Shown here in pieces: positions 36,034 through 45,104 of a stretch of DNA of 64,000 nucleotides. Made by a program: the position numbers and the translations under genes. Below the pieces are notes generated by a model. The model did not search any database, had not been told where the DNA came from, and saw only the letters and a list, made by a program, of their open reading frames with translations. This DNA comes from Chelativorans multitrophicus (GTDB lineage Bacteria; Pseudomonadota; Alphaproteobacteria; Rhizobiales; Rhizobiaceae). The stretch is from NCBI RefSeq assembly GCF_011317445.1, contig NZ_JAAAPL010000003.1, positions 620,001 through 684,000 of the forward strand, read 5' to 3'. Every line of letters starts with the position of its first letter. Positions within the stretch are counted from its first letter, which is position 1.

Positions 36034-36117
36034 GAAGCGAATAGGGAATGGCGAGCAGGGAATCGGGAGAGCAACGAAGGATATCGTCCTCACTCATCTA
36101 TTCGCTGCTCGCTTCCA
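36034..36117. repeat. Imperfect palindromic intergenic repeat, copy 1
   Basis: The segment begins GAAGCGAATAGGGAATGG and ends with CTATTCGCTGCTCGCTTC, so its ends are inverted copies (GCGAATAG / CTATTCGC). A related element lies at 49745-49841. It has no coding sense and sits between amtB and ftsK. Confidence 0.6.
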
Positions 36118-36198
36118 TGGTTAATGCAGCCTTAACCATCCTTCCCTAAGCTGTTCCCAATCCGGGGCGCGTAAGTGTCGGTACGAGTGGACGGGGAA

Positions 36199-38727
36199 AT
36201 GCGTATGAGTTCGGGTTCTTCTGCGGCATTTGCCATGCATGGCGGTGGTTTCGGGCTGCAGAATTTTCTTCGGCGGCAGGCTGCGCGGGGATTGGGTCTC
36301 CTGGTGCTTGCGCTGGTGGCCTTCTGCCTGGCAAGCCTTGCAACCTGGAATGTTGCGGATCCCAGCTTCAGCTATGCGACCGACAACCCTGTCACCAATG
36401 CCATGGGTTATCCGGGAGCGGTTCTTTCCGATATCGCGATACAGTTCTTCGGTCTTGCTTCGGTGGCCGGGCTCGTGCCGGCCGTCTTCTGGGGCGTCTT
36501 CCTCGTTCTGGGCCGCGGCATCGACCATTTGTGGAGGCGGTCGGCAGCCTGGTTCGGCGGCGCCATGCTATGCGCGGGCGTGGCCGGCTGTCTGACGCCG
36601 CCGGATACATGGCCGCTGCCGACAGGGCTCGGCGGCGTCTTCGGCGACATGGTGCTTTCCGCTCCCGCCTTTTTCATCGGTGATTATCCTACGGGTTTCC
36701 TAGGAGTGATCGTGGCGGCGCTACTCATCGCCCCCGCCGCCTGGCTTCTGCTTTTCGGTGCCGGCGTCTTCGGCCGCAGCGTTCTGCCTGAATCCGATTC
36801 GCAGGATGACAGCGAAGAGGAAGACGCCGATGCCGACGATTCTGAAGGGGAGGGCGGCTCCGTCGCATTCGGCATACTTGCTCACTGGTGGCTCTACGTC
36901 ACCTCTTTCGTGCGCCGGCGCTTTGCCGTCCACGGTCCCGACCTGCCGGAAGAATATGATGTGCCAGGAATAGCTCCCGTTCTTGCGGCGGCGCGCGCAG
37001 CGGAAGAGGGGATGCGGATCGAGCCTGGCTTCGAGGACGGCAGCCTCGACATATCGCCATTCGATGATGCTGCCTCGGCGCGCCATCAGGCTTCCTCTGC
37101 TGCCCATCATGCGCAGCTTGGGACTCGTGTGGGCAATCCCGCGCCACGGCCCGTTCCCGGCGCCCGCGTCCGGCGTGAGGCGCAAGGCTCGCTTATCGAT
37201 ACGGGCGAGTTCAAGCTGCCATCGCTCCACCTGCTCGCGGAACCGAAGGCAACCAGCAAGGACCCAAGCCTCTCCAAGGACGCGCTGGAGCAGAATGCCC
37301 GCCTTCTAGAAGGCGTGCTCGACGATTTCGGCGTTAAGGGCGAGATCATCCATGTGCGGCCTGGCCCGGTGGTCACCCTCTACGAATTGGAGCCTGCGCC
37401 GGGCATCAAATCCTCGCGCGTAATCGGCCTTGCCGACGACATCGCCCGTTCCATGAGCGCGATCGCGGCGCGTGTGGCGGTTGTGCCGGGCCGCAACGCT
37501 ATCGGCATCGAGCTGCCCAACGCGACCCGCGAGACGGTTTATCTGCGCGAGCTTCTGGCCAGCCGCGAATTCGAGGCGACCAAGGCGCGGCTTGCACTGG
37601 GCCTCGGCAAGACGATCAACGGCGAAGCCGTTATAGCGGATCTGGCCAAGATGCCTCACCTGCTGGTGGCGGGCACCACCGGCTCCGGCAAATCCGTTGC
37701 CATCAACACTATGATCCTGTCGCTCCTCTATCGCATGACGCCCGAGGAGTGCCGTCTCATTATGATCGATCCCAAAATGCTGGAGCTTTCAGTCTATGAC
37801 GGCATCCCGCATCTGCTGACCCCGGTCGTCACCGATCCCAAGAAAGCGGTCGTCGCGCTCAAGTGGACGGTGCGCGAGATGGAGGAGCGCTACCGCAAGA
37901 TGTCCAAGGTGGGCGTTCGCAACATCGAGGGCTTCAATCAGCGCGTCATCGCCGCCAAGAAAAAGGGAGAGACGATCACCCGCACGGTGCAGACGGGCTT
38001 CGATCGCGAGACGGGAGAGGCCATTTACGAATCGGAAGATCTCGATCTCGAGCCGATGCCCTGCATCGTCGTCATCATCGACGAGATGGCGGACCTTATG
38101 ATGGTGGCCGGCAAGGATATCGAGGGCGCGGTGCAGCGGCTGGCGCAGATGGCCCGCGCCGCCGGCATTCACGTCATCATGGCCACGCAGCGCCCCTCGG
38201 TGGATGTCATCACCGGCACGATCAAAGCCAATTTCCCGACGCGCATCTCCTTCCAGGTCACTTCCAAGATCGACAGCCGCACGATCCTCGGCGAGCAAGG
38301 CGCCGAACAGCTCCTCGGCATGGGAGACATGCTCTATATGGCCGGCGGCGGCCGCATACAGCGCGTGCACGGCCCCTTCGTTTCCGATCAGGAGGTGGAG
38401 CAGATCGTGGCGCATCTGAAGATGCAGGGCGCGCCGGATTACCTGGAGGCCGTTACCGAAGATAACGGCGAGGAGGATGAAGGCAGCTCCTTCGGGGGCG
38501 GTGGGACCGGCAATCTGGGCGATTCGGATGATCCGTACGACCAGGCGGTCGCGGTCGTGCTGCGCGATGGCAAGGCCTCGACCAGCTATATCCAGCGCCG
38601 CCTGGGGATCGGCTATAATCGCGCGGCCTCCATCATCGAACGGATGGAAAAGGAAGGGATCGTCGGTCCTGCCAACCACGCGGGCAAGCGCGAAATCCTC
38701 GTTCCCACGGAACAGGAGGAGGTTTAA
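36199..38727 (+). CDS. ftsK: DNA translocase FtsK
   Basis: A product of about 842 residues from ATG 36199 (ATG 36205 and GTG 36175 are alternatives; GGGGA lies just upstream). Four membrane helices occupy about 25-200, then an acidic linker ([22 protein letters not shown]) and a variable region to about 400. The motor follows: Walker A GTTGSGKS at 492-499, Walker B with [13 protein letters not shown], then [31 protein letters not shown]. The last about 65 residues are the gamma winged helix that reads KOPS ([36 protein letters not shown]). It anchors at the septum and pumps chromosome ends, activating XerCD at dif. Confidence 0.96.
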   Translation: MRMSSGSSAAFAMHGGGFGLQNFLRRQAARGLGLLVLALVAFCLASLATWNVADPSFSYATDNPVTNAMGYPGAVLSDIAIQFFGLASVAGLVPAVFWGVFLVLGRGIDHLWRRSAAWFGGAMLCAGVAGCLTPPDTWPLPTGLGGVFGDMVLSAPAFFIGDYPTGFLGVIVAALLIAPAAWLLLFGAGVFGRSVLPESDSQDDSEEEDADADDSEGEGGSVAFGILAHWWLYVTSFVRRRFAVHGPDLPEEYDVPGIAPVLAAARAAEEGMRIEPGFEDGSLDISPFDDAASARHQASSAAHHAQLGTRVGNPAPRPVPGARVRREAQGSLIDTGEFKLPSLHLLAEPKATSKDPSLSKDALEQNARLLEGVLDDFGVKGEIIHVRPGPVVTLYELEPAPGIKSSRVIGLADDIARSMSAIAARVAVVPGRNAIGIELPNATRETVYLRELLASREFEATKARLALGLGKTINGEAVIADLAKMPHLLVAGTTGSGKSVAINTMILSLLYRMTPEECRLIMIDPKMLELSVYDGIPHLLTPVVTDPKKAVVALKWTVREMEERYRKMSKVGVRNIEGFNQRVIAAKKKGETITRTVQTGFDRETGEAIYESEDLDLEPMPCIVVIIDEMADLMMVAGKDIEGAVQRLAQMARAAGIHVIMATQRPSVDVITGTIKANFPTRISFQVTSKIDSRTILGEQGAEQLLGMGDMLYMAGGGRIQRVHGPFVSDQEVEQIVAHLKMQGAPDYLEAVTEDNGEEDEGSSFGGGGTGNLGDSDDPYDQAVAVVLRDGKASTSYIQRRLGIGYNRAASIIERMEKEGIVGPANHAGKREILVPTEQEEV

Positions 38728-38814
38728 AACGCGGCGAAGCGGCTTGGCCTAACTTCGGGCTGTTTGCAGCCCTATCTATATGGGACTAGGAACTCTTTCG
38801 GAGAACAGGATACC

Positions 38815-39465
38815 ATGAACAGCTTTGCCGAGCGCACCCGCATGGTTCTCCGCCTGGCGCGCCGCTCGCTTCTTGCAACCGCAATACTCGCCGTCGGCCT
38901 GACGGCCGGTAGTGCCAATGCCGCCTCGCAGGCCGCGCAGCGCATTGCCCAGCACTTCTCGAATGTGCGCACGATGACGGGCGAATTTGTTCAGTTCGGC
39001 CCGCGCGGCGAACAAACAGGCGGGAAATTTTATATCGAACGACCGGGCAAGATCCGTTTCGACTACGAGCCTCCGGCCCAGTTCCGTGTCATGTCGGACG
39101 GCTCCACGGTGGTGCTTGAAAACAAGAAGATGAACACGGTCGATATCTATCGGCTTTCGGATACGCCGCTGCGGCTGCTCCTTGGCGAGCGAATCGATCT
39201 TTCGGCCGACAATGTGCGGCAGGTCAAAGAGGACCCGGACCTGACGACCGTGACGATTGCGGATCGAAAGCTGGGCAACAACGCCACCATTACCATGATG
39301 TTCGATTCGAAGACCTATGACCTGCGCCAATGGACTGTTACCGACGCCCAAGGGCGGGACACCACGGTCATGATCTTCAATGTGAAGCAGGGCGTGACCT
39401 TCGATCCCAGCGTGTTTTACATCGATCATCGGCGCGTGAACGCGATGGCGCGCGGCGAAAGATAA
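38815..39465 (+). CDS. lolA: Outer-membrane lipoprotein carrier protein LolA
   Basis: A 216-residue protein from ATG 38815 with GGAGAACAGG upstream. A signal peptide runs to about residue 36 (GSANA-ASQAAQ). The LolA fold appears as MTGEFVQFGPRGEQTGGKFYIERPGKIRFDYEPPAQFRVMSDGSTVVL and ITMMFDSKTYDLRQWTVTDAQGRDTTVMIFN. It shuttles lipoproteins across the periplasm. Placement just after ftsK is common in bacteria. Confidence 0.93.
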   Translation: MNSFAERTRMVLRLARRSLLATAILAVGLTAGSANAASQAAQRIAQHFSNVRTMTGEFVQFGPRGEQTGGKFYIERPGKIRFDYEPPAQFRVMSDGSTVVLENKKMNTVDIYRLSDTPLRLLLGERIDLSADNVRQVKEDPDLTTVTIADRKLGNNATITMMFDSKTYDLRQWTVTDAQGRDTTVMIFNVKQGVTFDPSVFYIDHRRVNAMARGER

Positions 39466-39569
39466 GGCCGAAATTTCAGCTTCGCCCTTAACGGCAAATC
39501 TTTCCTTGCGGGCGCTTGTCATCAGCGCTCGCAAAGGTTTATTCCGGTCCTGAAAAACCGGAACTTTCG

Positions 39570-40370
39570 ATGCCCTTCAAAGTCGCCACCTGGAACATAA
39601 ACTCCGTCCGCCTCCGCCTTCCGCTCGTCCTGCGCTTTCTTGAGCAATACCAGCCCGACGTGCTGTGCCTGCAGGAGACGAAGTGCCCTGACGACCAGTT
39701 CCCCACGGCCGCCTTCCGCAAGGTCGGCTATGGCCACGTCGAAATCCATGGCCAAAAGGGATATCACGGCGTGGCGACGATCTCGCGCCTGCCGCTGGAG
39801 GTGGTGGAGCGCCGCAGCTTTTGCGGCCTTACCGATTGCCGCCACCTCTCGACGCTGACGAATGTGGACGGACGGCGGGTCCTGCTGCACAATTTCTATG
39901 TGCCGGCAGGCGGGGACGAGCCCGACCCCGAAATCAATCCGAAATTTCGCCACAAGCTGGACTTCCTGCAGGAAATGCGGGACATCATACCCACCCTGGA
40001 TGCGAATACGGGCTCGATCCTCGTCGGCGATCTTAATGTGGCTCCGCTTGAGACCGATGTCTGGTCGCATAAGCAGATGCTGAATGTGGTGAGCCACACG
40101 CCCGTCGAGACCGAAGGCCTGGAGTCCGTGCGCAAGGGAGGCGGATGGGTGGATCTGATGCGCCGGCACATCCCGCCCGAGGAAAAGCTCTTCACCTGGT
40201 GGAGCTACCGAGCGAAGGATTGGAGCCTTTCCAATCGCGGCCGTCGGCTCGACCATGTCTGGTCGTCCGATGACCTTGCGCCGGCCCTCAGCCGGGTAGA
40301 CGTGCTGCGGGATGCGCGCGGTTGGGACCGTCCTTCCGATCATGTGCCCGTGATCGCCGCATTCGGCTGA
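39570..40370 (+). CDS. xthA: Exodeoxyribonuclease III
   Basis: A 266-residue protein from ATG 39570. Family motifs are KVATWNINSVRLRLP, DVLCLQETKCPDDQFP (metal Glu), GYHGVATISRLP, ILVGDLNVAPLETDVW (catalytic Asp and Asn), and the final DHVWSSDDL / PSDHVPVIA with catalytic Asp-His. It is the AP endonuclease and 3'-5' exonuclease of base excision repair. The next gene starts nine bases after it. Confidence 0.95.
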   Translation: MPFKVATWNINSVRLRLPLVLRFLEQYQPDVLCLQETKCPDDQFPTAAFRKVGYGHVEIHGQKGYHGVATISRLPLEVVERRSFCGLTDCRHLSTLTNVDGRRVLLHNFYVPAGGDEPDPEINPKFRHKLDFLQEMRDIIPTLDANTGSILVGDLNVAPLETDVWSHKQMLNVVSHTPVETEGLESVRKGGGWVDLMRRHIPPEEKLFTWWSYRAKDWSLSNRGRRLDHVWSSDDLAPALSRVDVLRDARGWDRPSDHVPVIAAFG

Positions 40371-40378
40371 TCCCGCCC

Positions 40379-40729
40379 ATGCCGCCGTCTTCCTGGTCTC
40401 GCCGGAGCAAGAACGGTATCGAAATCTTCGTGCGGCTCACGCCGAAATCCTCCTCGGACGCCATTGAAGGGGTGACGGAGGGGCCGGACGGGCAGGCGTT
40501 CCTGAAGGCGCGCGTGCGCGCCATCCCTGAAGCGGGCAAAGCCAACGAGGCGTTGGAAAGGCTTCTGGCCAGCGCTCTTGGGGTACCCCGGCGAGATGTC
40601 GCCGTAAGCTCCGGGGCGGCATCGCGGCGTAAGACTGTTTCCATTACCGGAGACGCAGCCCCCCTCATTGCAAGTTTGGATACTATCGCGGAAAAAAGAC
40701 AAGGCGGGGGCGCAAGCGCGGAGACATAG
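40379..40729 (+). CDS. DUF167 (YggU)-family protein
   Basis: A 116-residue protein from ATG 40379. The DUF167 pattern is seen in GIEIFVRLTPKSSSDAIEGV, FLKARVRAIPEAGKANEALERLLASALGVPRRDVAVSSGAASRRKTVSITGD. The fold is known in homologues but the function is not. It sits in a row xthA, DUF167, secreted protein with gaps of 8 and 2 bases, so it is co-transcribed. Confidence 0.9.
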   Translation: MPPSSWSRRSKNGIEIFVRLTPKSSSDAIEGVTEGPDGQAFLKARVRAIPEAGKANEALERLLASALGVPRRDVAVSSGAASRRKTVSITGDAAPLIASLDTIAEKRQGGGASAET

Positions 40730-40731
40730 GG

Positions 40732-41349
40732 ATGCGTTGTTTCATTGCCGTTGCGGTTTTTCTTCTGCTCGCCGGCTCCTCCCGGGCCCAGGAGATTTCA
40801 AGCGCCTATACGCAGCTCGATTCGGACCAGCATTGTGCCGTGCTTGACAGGGCCGAGAAGGGGGACGGCGACTGGGCCGAGCTCGTCTGTTCCGGCTACA
40901 AGGGCTTTCCGGTTTTCCTTAGCTATGATGACGCTCGCGAATCGCTCTTTTATGGCTTTCCACCGCAAAATGGGCAGCGGGACTGGGAATCCTTCGCCGC
41001 CTTCAACAGCGCAGGCCCGACTGTCGAATGGCGCATCGAGACGAACGGCGACCGGGAATTGCCCTTCGCCACGATCCATCGCCGTTTCGTCTCGGCCGAT
41101 CCGGAAAAACCTGATGTGCAAACAGAGGTGCTCGTCGTGAGCAGGGTTGGAACGCACGACGGCCAGCAGGGATGTGTCGTGGGCTATGTCGTCGCCACGT
41201 CCAATCCGGATGCGAACGAAAAAGCGCGGCGCATCGCAGACGAGCGCGCCCGCGCGTTCACCTGTGGAACCGACCAGCCTGCCGTCGAATCCGGCAGCGT
41301 GCCGTTGCCGGAAGTAACACGCGGCGGCGACAGCGCCCCGCGTCCATGA
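40732..41349 (+). CDS. Secreted protein of unknown function
   Basis: A 205-residue protein from ATG 40732, two bases after DUF167. The signal peptide MRCFIAVAVFLLLAGSSRAQ ends near 20. The mature protein contains DQHCAVLDRAEKGDGDWAELVCSGYKGFPVFLSYDDARESLFYGFP and VVSRVGTHDGQQGCVVGYVVATSNPDANEKARRIADERARAFTCG, with four Cys that could form two disulfides. Similar proteins are widespread in rhizobia without a role. The C-terminal part (DERARAFTCG) is the most conserved-looking. Confidence 0.7.
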   Translation: MRCFIAVAVFLLLAGSSRAQEISSAYTQLDSDQHCAVLDRAEKGDGDWAELVCSGYKGFPVFLSYDDARESLFYGFPPQNGQRDWESFAAFNSAGPTVEWRIETNGDRELPFATIHRRFVSADPEKPDVQTEVLVVSRVGTHDGQQGCVVGYVVATSNPDANEKARRIADERARAFTCGTDQPAVESGSVPLPEVTRGGDSAPRP

Positions 41350-41398
41350 GGACGCGCAAGGGGCGCTGTAAATCTTTCAAAATCAGAAAATCATGCTT

Positions 41399-41422
41399 CC
41401 GAAAGCCGGTCCCGGCTTTCGG
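41399..41422. terminator. Hairpin between convergent genes, possible bidirectional terminator
   Basis: CCGAAAGCC (41399-41407) pairs with GGCTTTCGG (41414-41422). It lies between the stop of the secreted-protein gene and the stop of ppa. No U-tract follows on either side, so termination is likely but not certain. Confidence 0.45.
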
Positions 41423-41435
41423 CCGATGCGCAGGC

Positions 41436-41972
41436 CTATTTGGCAGATGCCTTCGCGCGCTCTATGGCTTCGGAAATCAAGCGGCGGGCGGCGGCGGCAT
41501 CCATCCAGTCACCGATCTTCACCCACTTGCCGGGCTCCAGATCCTTGTAATGCTCGAAGAAGTGCTGGATCTGCTGCAGCGTGATCTCGGGAAGATCCGT
41601 ATGGCTGTGAACATCCTCATAGCGGCGCGTGAGGTGAGGAGAGGGCACCGCGATGACCTTTTCGTCCTGGCCGCTGTTGTCTTCCATGACGAGGACGCCG
41701 ATCGGCCGCACATTGATGACGCAGCCCGGGATGAGCTGGCGCGTGTTGCAGACCAGCACGTCGATGGGATCGCCGTCGTCGGAAAGCGTGTGCGGGACGA
41801 AGCCGTAATTCCCGGGATAGGTCATTGGCGTATAGAGGAAGCGGTCGACGAAAAGAGTGCCCGCTTCCTTGTCCATCTCGTATTTGATCGGCTGCCCGCC
41901 CACGGGGACTTCAATGATGACGTTCACGTCCTCAGGCGGGTTGTTACCGATAGAAATGGCGTCGATGCGCAT
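41436..41972 (-). CDS. ppa: Inorganic pyrophosphatase
   Basis: A 178-residue family I enzyme from ATG 41972 ([25 protein letters not shown]). It has [44 protein letters not shown] with the active-site Asp cluster of the DxDxxD signature, and [21 protein letters not shown]. It hydrolyses pyrophosphate and needs magnesium. A longer reading upstream does not match the family. Confidence 0.96.
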   Translation of the reverse strand: MRIDAISIGNNPPEDVNVIIEVPVGGQPIKYEMDKEAGTLFVDRFLYTPMTYPGNYGFVPHTLSDDGDPIDVLVCNTRQLIPGCVINVRPIGVLVMEDNSGQDEKVIAVPSPHLTRRYEDVHSHTDLPEITLQQIQHFFEHYKDLEPGKWVKIGDWMDAAAARRLISEAIERAKASAK

Positions 41973-42077
41973 GGTCGCTCCGATTTGGATTGCTTCGGCC
42001 GGGGGCCTAGCGTCTTTCGGGCGTAGCGGCAATGCGGCGGATCGGCTCACGATCCGGCCGTCTGCTCTAAAGCAGGG

Positions 42078-42584
42078 TCAATCCCAGACGAAGGCGATTT
42101 TGCGCAAGGCCTTGCTGTCGAACACCTCGACGCCCTCAGCCATGTCGCGGCCGCCCGCGCCTCTGTAAAAGTTGATGGCGCCGAGATTTTCCTCGAGCGC
42201 CCAGACGACCATGCCCTTCATCCCATGCGCGGATAGCATTTCCCGCGCTGTCTGGAAAAGACGCCGGCCAAGGCCGATGCCCTGGTATTCGGGGCTCAGG
42301 TAAAGCTCATAGATTTCGCCAGCCTGCTTGAGCTCGCGAGCGCGATTGCGTCCAAGCGTGGCATAGCCGGCGATCTCGCCGCCGATCTCCAGGACGAGCA
42401 CGGTGGCCGAACGGCGTATCGCGTTTGCCCACCAGCGCGGTCCACGCCGATTGATCATGGCATTGAGCGCACGATGCGGGATGATCCCGGCATAAGCGCC
42501 GCGCCACGACCTGTCATGCACCGCGGCAATCGCCTCCGCGTCCTGTGGGTCGGCCCGCCTGATGTCGATCGATAGCGTCTTCAT
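42078..42584 (-). CDS. GNAT-family N-acetyltransferase
   Basis: A 168-residue protein from ATG 42584. It shows the N-terminal IRRADPQDAEAIAAVHDRSWRGAYAGIIPH and the acetyl-CoA loop IYELYLSPEYQGIGLGRRLFQTAREML (QGIGLG). GMVVWALEENLGAINFYRGAGGRDM is the usual GNAT C-terminal strand and helix. The acceptor is unknown. Confidence 0.9.
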   Translation of the reverse strand: MKTLSIDIRRADPQDAEAIAAVHDRSWRGAYAGIIPHRALNAMINRRGPRWWANAIRRSATVLVLEIGGEIAGYATLGRNRARELKQAGEIYELYLSPEYQGIGLGRRLFQTAREMLSAHGMKGMVVWALEENLGAINFYRGAGGRDMAEGVEVFDSKALRKIAFVWD

Positions 42585-42658
42585 AATGGGTTAACCATAA
42601 CTGCGTCGCCCGGTCTATGGCAAGCAGGCTCGCGCGCTACAGACAACCCTATTCTGAT

Positions 42659-43306
42659 TTAGATTTCCGCCAGATGGTTGTCGATCTCATCCGGATTTGC
42701 TGCGTCTGGAGGAAAATGGGCGGCGAGTTCAGCGCCGACGAGTTGGATGGCTTCGACAAACCCGTCGGCCAGATTTCCCGCCGCCGCATGGGCCGTGAGC
42801 TTTTCCACGGCGGTGTTCCACCGCTCCTGCGGCACGCGGGCATTTATGCCGGCGTCCGCCGCCACCTCGGCATAGCGCTCCGAGAGCGATACGAAAATCA
42901 GCGCGCCTGTCCGCTCGCGGGTCAGATGGATGTTATGGCTGAGAAACTGTCGCAGCGCGTGATCATGGGCGCGGCGATAAAGCAGCGCACGGGGAACCAG
43001 ATATATGCGCAGTTCCGGCAGGAATTTCAGCACAAGCAGCGCCATGGCTAGCGCGGCGAGCTGGGCCGCCACGAACCATTGAGGGTTCACCGATATCCAC
43101 CGGTAGTGCAGGAACAATGCTGCCGGCAGGCTGACGACAAGGATTGAGAGCGCCACGAAGAAGGCGGCGGGAAAGAAATAGCTGTCGCTGGCGCGCGCGA
43201 GCACGCAATAGATTTCGCCGGCCGTCTTTTCCTCCGCGGTTCGGATCGCCCCGATGACGCGGGCGCGCTCCTCTTCGGTCAGGATATTGCCGTTCGCCAT
43301 CACCAT
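42659..43306 (-). CDS. TPM-domain membrane protein
   Basis: A product of about 215 residues from ATG 43306, or from ATG 43300; the start overlaps the end of the upstream TPM gene (ATGGTGA). The domain begins LTEEERARVIGAIRTAEEKTAGEIYCVLARASDSY, two membrane helices lie at about 48-90 (FFVALSILVVSLPAALFL and FVAAQLAALAMALLVLKFLP), and ERTGALIFVSLSERYAEVAADAGI follows. TPM-domain proteins are often coded with LemA, as here; the fold may bind phosphate or metal but the role is unclear. Confidence 0.82.
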   Translation of the reverse strand: MVMANGNILTEEERARVIGAIRTAEEKTAGEIYCVLARASDSYFFPAAFFVALSILVVSLPAALFLHYRWISVNPQWFVAAQLAALAMALLVLKFLPELRIYLVPRALLYRRAHDHALRQFLSHNIHLTRERTGALIFVSLSERYAEVAADAGINARVPQERWNTAVEKLTAHAAAGNLADGFVEAIQLVGAELAAHFPPDAANPDEIDNHLAEI

Positions 43307-44133
43307 CCCCCCGAGGCGCCGCCGCCGCCCGACGATCCACCTCCGCCTGAAAACCCACCGCCGCCTGAGGACCAGCCGCCGGACGACCATCCGCCTGGAG
43401 ACCAGCTGCTGTTGCCGCGCCGGCGGCCGCCCTTCCTGCCGTAGTCTATGTTCATTCCGAGCCAGCGATAGCGGTTGGGACCGATCTTGCGGCCGAATAT
43501 GGGAGGCAGGAATGCGAAGGCGAAGCCGCCGAAGAAGAGCGTCGCCCAAATGGCAAGGAACAGAACGCCGAACCAGTCCACATCACTGGCCTGTTCCTGA
43601 TTGCGGCGTGCCCGGGCTTCGAGCTCGGCTGCATTGCCTTCAAGCACCGCGATCATGTCGTCCACGGCCCGGCTTATGCCTCCGGCGAAATCGCCGTCGC
43701 GGAAGGCCGGGACCATCGTGTTCTCGATGATGAGCTTGGAGTGAAGGTCGGTCAGTGTGCCCTCAAGGCCGTAGCCCACCTCGATGCGCATCTTGCGGTC
43801 ATCGAGCGCCACCAAAAGCAGGACGCCATTGTCCTCCCCCGCCTGCCCGAGTCCCCAGGCGCGAAAGAGCCGGTTGGCATAGGGTTCGATAGCCTCGCCG
43901 TCGAGGCTCCTGATCGTGGCCACCACGATCTGGTCGGAAGATTTCCTCTCGAACGCGGCGAGCTTCTCGGTGAGCTGTGTTTCCGCCGCGGCGTCAAGCA
44001 GTCCGGCATTGTCGACCACCCGGCCCGTGAGCGCGGGAATCTCTGCCGCAACGGCGAAAGCCACGCCGAGAAACAGCGCGCACAAGGAAATGACAAGGCC
44101 GTGCCGGAAGGCAGGCATGGTTTGGATCCGCAC
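43300..44133 (-). CDS. YgcG-type TPM-domain protein with Gly-rich C-terminal tail
   Basis: A 277-residue protein from ATG 44133. Signal peptide (to about AVAA, residue 29), then the TPM domain IPALTGRVVDNAGLLDAAAETQLTEKLAAFERKSSDQIVVATIRSLDGEAIEPYANRLFRAWGLGQAGEDNGVLLLVALDDRKMRIEVGYGLEG, one membrane helix near 188-208 (WFGVLFLAIWATLFFGGFAFAF), an Arg-rich stretch and a final low-complexity Gly/Ser tail with SSGG and GGGG repeats. It lies between LemA (six bases) and a second TPM gene (overlap). Confidence 0.88.
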   Translation of the reverse strand: MRIQTMPAFRHGLVISLCALFLGVAFAVAAEIPALTGRVVDNAGLLDAAAETQLTEKLAAFERKSSDQIVVATIRSLDGEAIEPYANRLFRAWGLGQAGEDNGVLLLVALDDRKMRIEVGYGLEGTLTDLHSKLIIENTMVPAFRDGDFAGGISRAVDDMIAVLEGNAAELEARARRNQEQASDVDWFGVLFLAIWATLFFGGFAFAFLPPIFGRKIGPNRYRWLGMNIDYGRKGGRRRGNSSWSPGGWSSGGWSSGGGGFSGGGGSSGGGGASGGW

Positions 44134-44139
44134 TGAGCC

Positions 44140-44766
44140 TCAACCGCCGTTGCCGAAATTCACCTGCGGCGCCTGCATATTCTCTTCCGCTATGGTGAAG
44201 GTCTGCATGGGCTGGGCATCCGTGTACCAGAACCTTGCCCAGAGAATCGTCGGAAAGATCCTGAGCGAGGTGTTATACTGGCGCACCGCCTCGATATAGT
44301 CGCGCCGGGCGACGGCAATGCGGTTTTCCGTGCCTTCGAGCTGTGCCTGCAATGCGAGGAAGTTCTGGTTGGCTTTCAGGTCGGGGTAATTCTCGACCAC
44401 GGCGAGCAGCCGCGATAGCGCCCCGGTGAGCTGCGCCTGGCTTTCCTGAAAGGCGCGGAAGGCATCCGGATTCGTCAGCATCTCCGGTGAGATCTGCACC
44501 TGCGTTGCCTTGGCGCGCGCCTCCACGACGCCTTCAAGAACCTCCCGCTCATGAGACGCGTAGCCTTTCACCGTCTCCACCAGATTGGGGATCAGGTCGG
44601 CGCGGCGCTGATACTGGTTCAAGACTTCGCTCCAGGCGGCCTTTGCCTGCTCCTCCTGGGTCGGAATTGTATTGAAGCCGCAGCCGGAAAGGAGCGGAAG
44701 TGCGATGAGGATGAAGAAAAGGGCACGGAAGCTGACTGGAGAAAAAGGCATTGAAAGGGGGCGCAT
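44140..44766 (-). CDS. LemA-family lipoprotein
   Basis: A 208-residue protein from ATG 44766. The hydrophobic start ends in the lipobox LLSGC, so it is probably lipidated. The LemA domain reads WSEVLNQYQRRADLIPNLVETVKGYASHEREVLEGVVEARAKATQ, then LSRLLAVVENYPDLKANQNFLALQAQLEGTENRIAVARRDYIEAVRQYNTSLRIFPTIL. LemA proteins form long antiparallel helices; their role with TPM proteins is not known. First gene of the LemA-TPM-TPM row. Confidence 0.93.
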   Translation of the reverse strand: MRPLSMPFSPVSFRALFFILIALPLLSGCGFNTIPTQEEQAKAAWSEVLNQYQRRADLIPNLVETVKGYASHEREVLEGVVEARAKATQVQISPEMLTNPDAFRAFQESQAQLTGALSRLLAVVENYPDLKANQNFLALQAQLEGTENRIAVARRDYIEAVRQYNTSLRIFPTILWARFWYTDAQPMQTFTIAEENMQAPQVNFGNGG

Positions 44767-44852
44767 GAAAATTTCCCGAGATGTTCGACCGGCCGGAAGA
44801 ATAGTGCTATTCGCCTGACAAGGGAATGACCGGCCGGGCGGCACGGAGCGGG

Positions 44853-45104
44853 ATGAGCGAACGGCAGAGCGATGAGGAGCGGCAGGCGGAATCCCGCCAT
44901 ATACTGGAGCGCGTCGAGCGTGACAGCCAGTCGCCGCTCTCTCGCTCTAGCGTCCGCGTTCGCGATTACTTTGTTGCTCGCGATGCCGCGGGCGAAGACT
45001 GGACCGAGATCTGGGGCCGGCGCATTGCGCGCGTGCTCGCCCTCGTGGCTGTCATAATCTTGATCGGCTGGCTTATTCTTCTCCTCTGGGGCAACGGGCC
45101 ATGA
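44853..45104 (+). CDS. Small single-helix membrane protein
   Basis: An 83-residue protein from ATG 44853. A charged N-terminal part (SERQSDEERQAESRHILERVERDS) is followed by a membrane helix at about 59-78 (ARVLALVAVIILIGWLILLLW). No family is recognised. Its stop overlaps the start of the pyridoxal kinase gene by ATGA. Short proteins of this kind, often coded beside metabolic genes in rhizobia, have no assigned role. Confidence 0.65.
   Translation: MSERQSDEERQAESRHILERVERDSQSPLSRSSVRVRDYFVARDAAGEDWTEIWGRRIARVLALVAVIILIGWLILLLWGNGP

Noticed and set aside
37789-38679. A 296-codon minus-strand frame opposite ftsK
   Set aside because: It is opposite the conserved FtsK motor and gamma domain; composition is His/Asp-rich shadow type.
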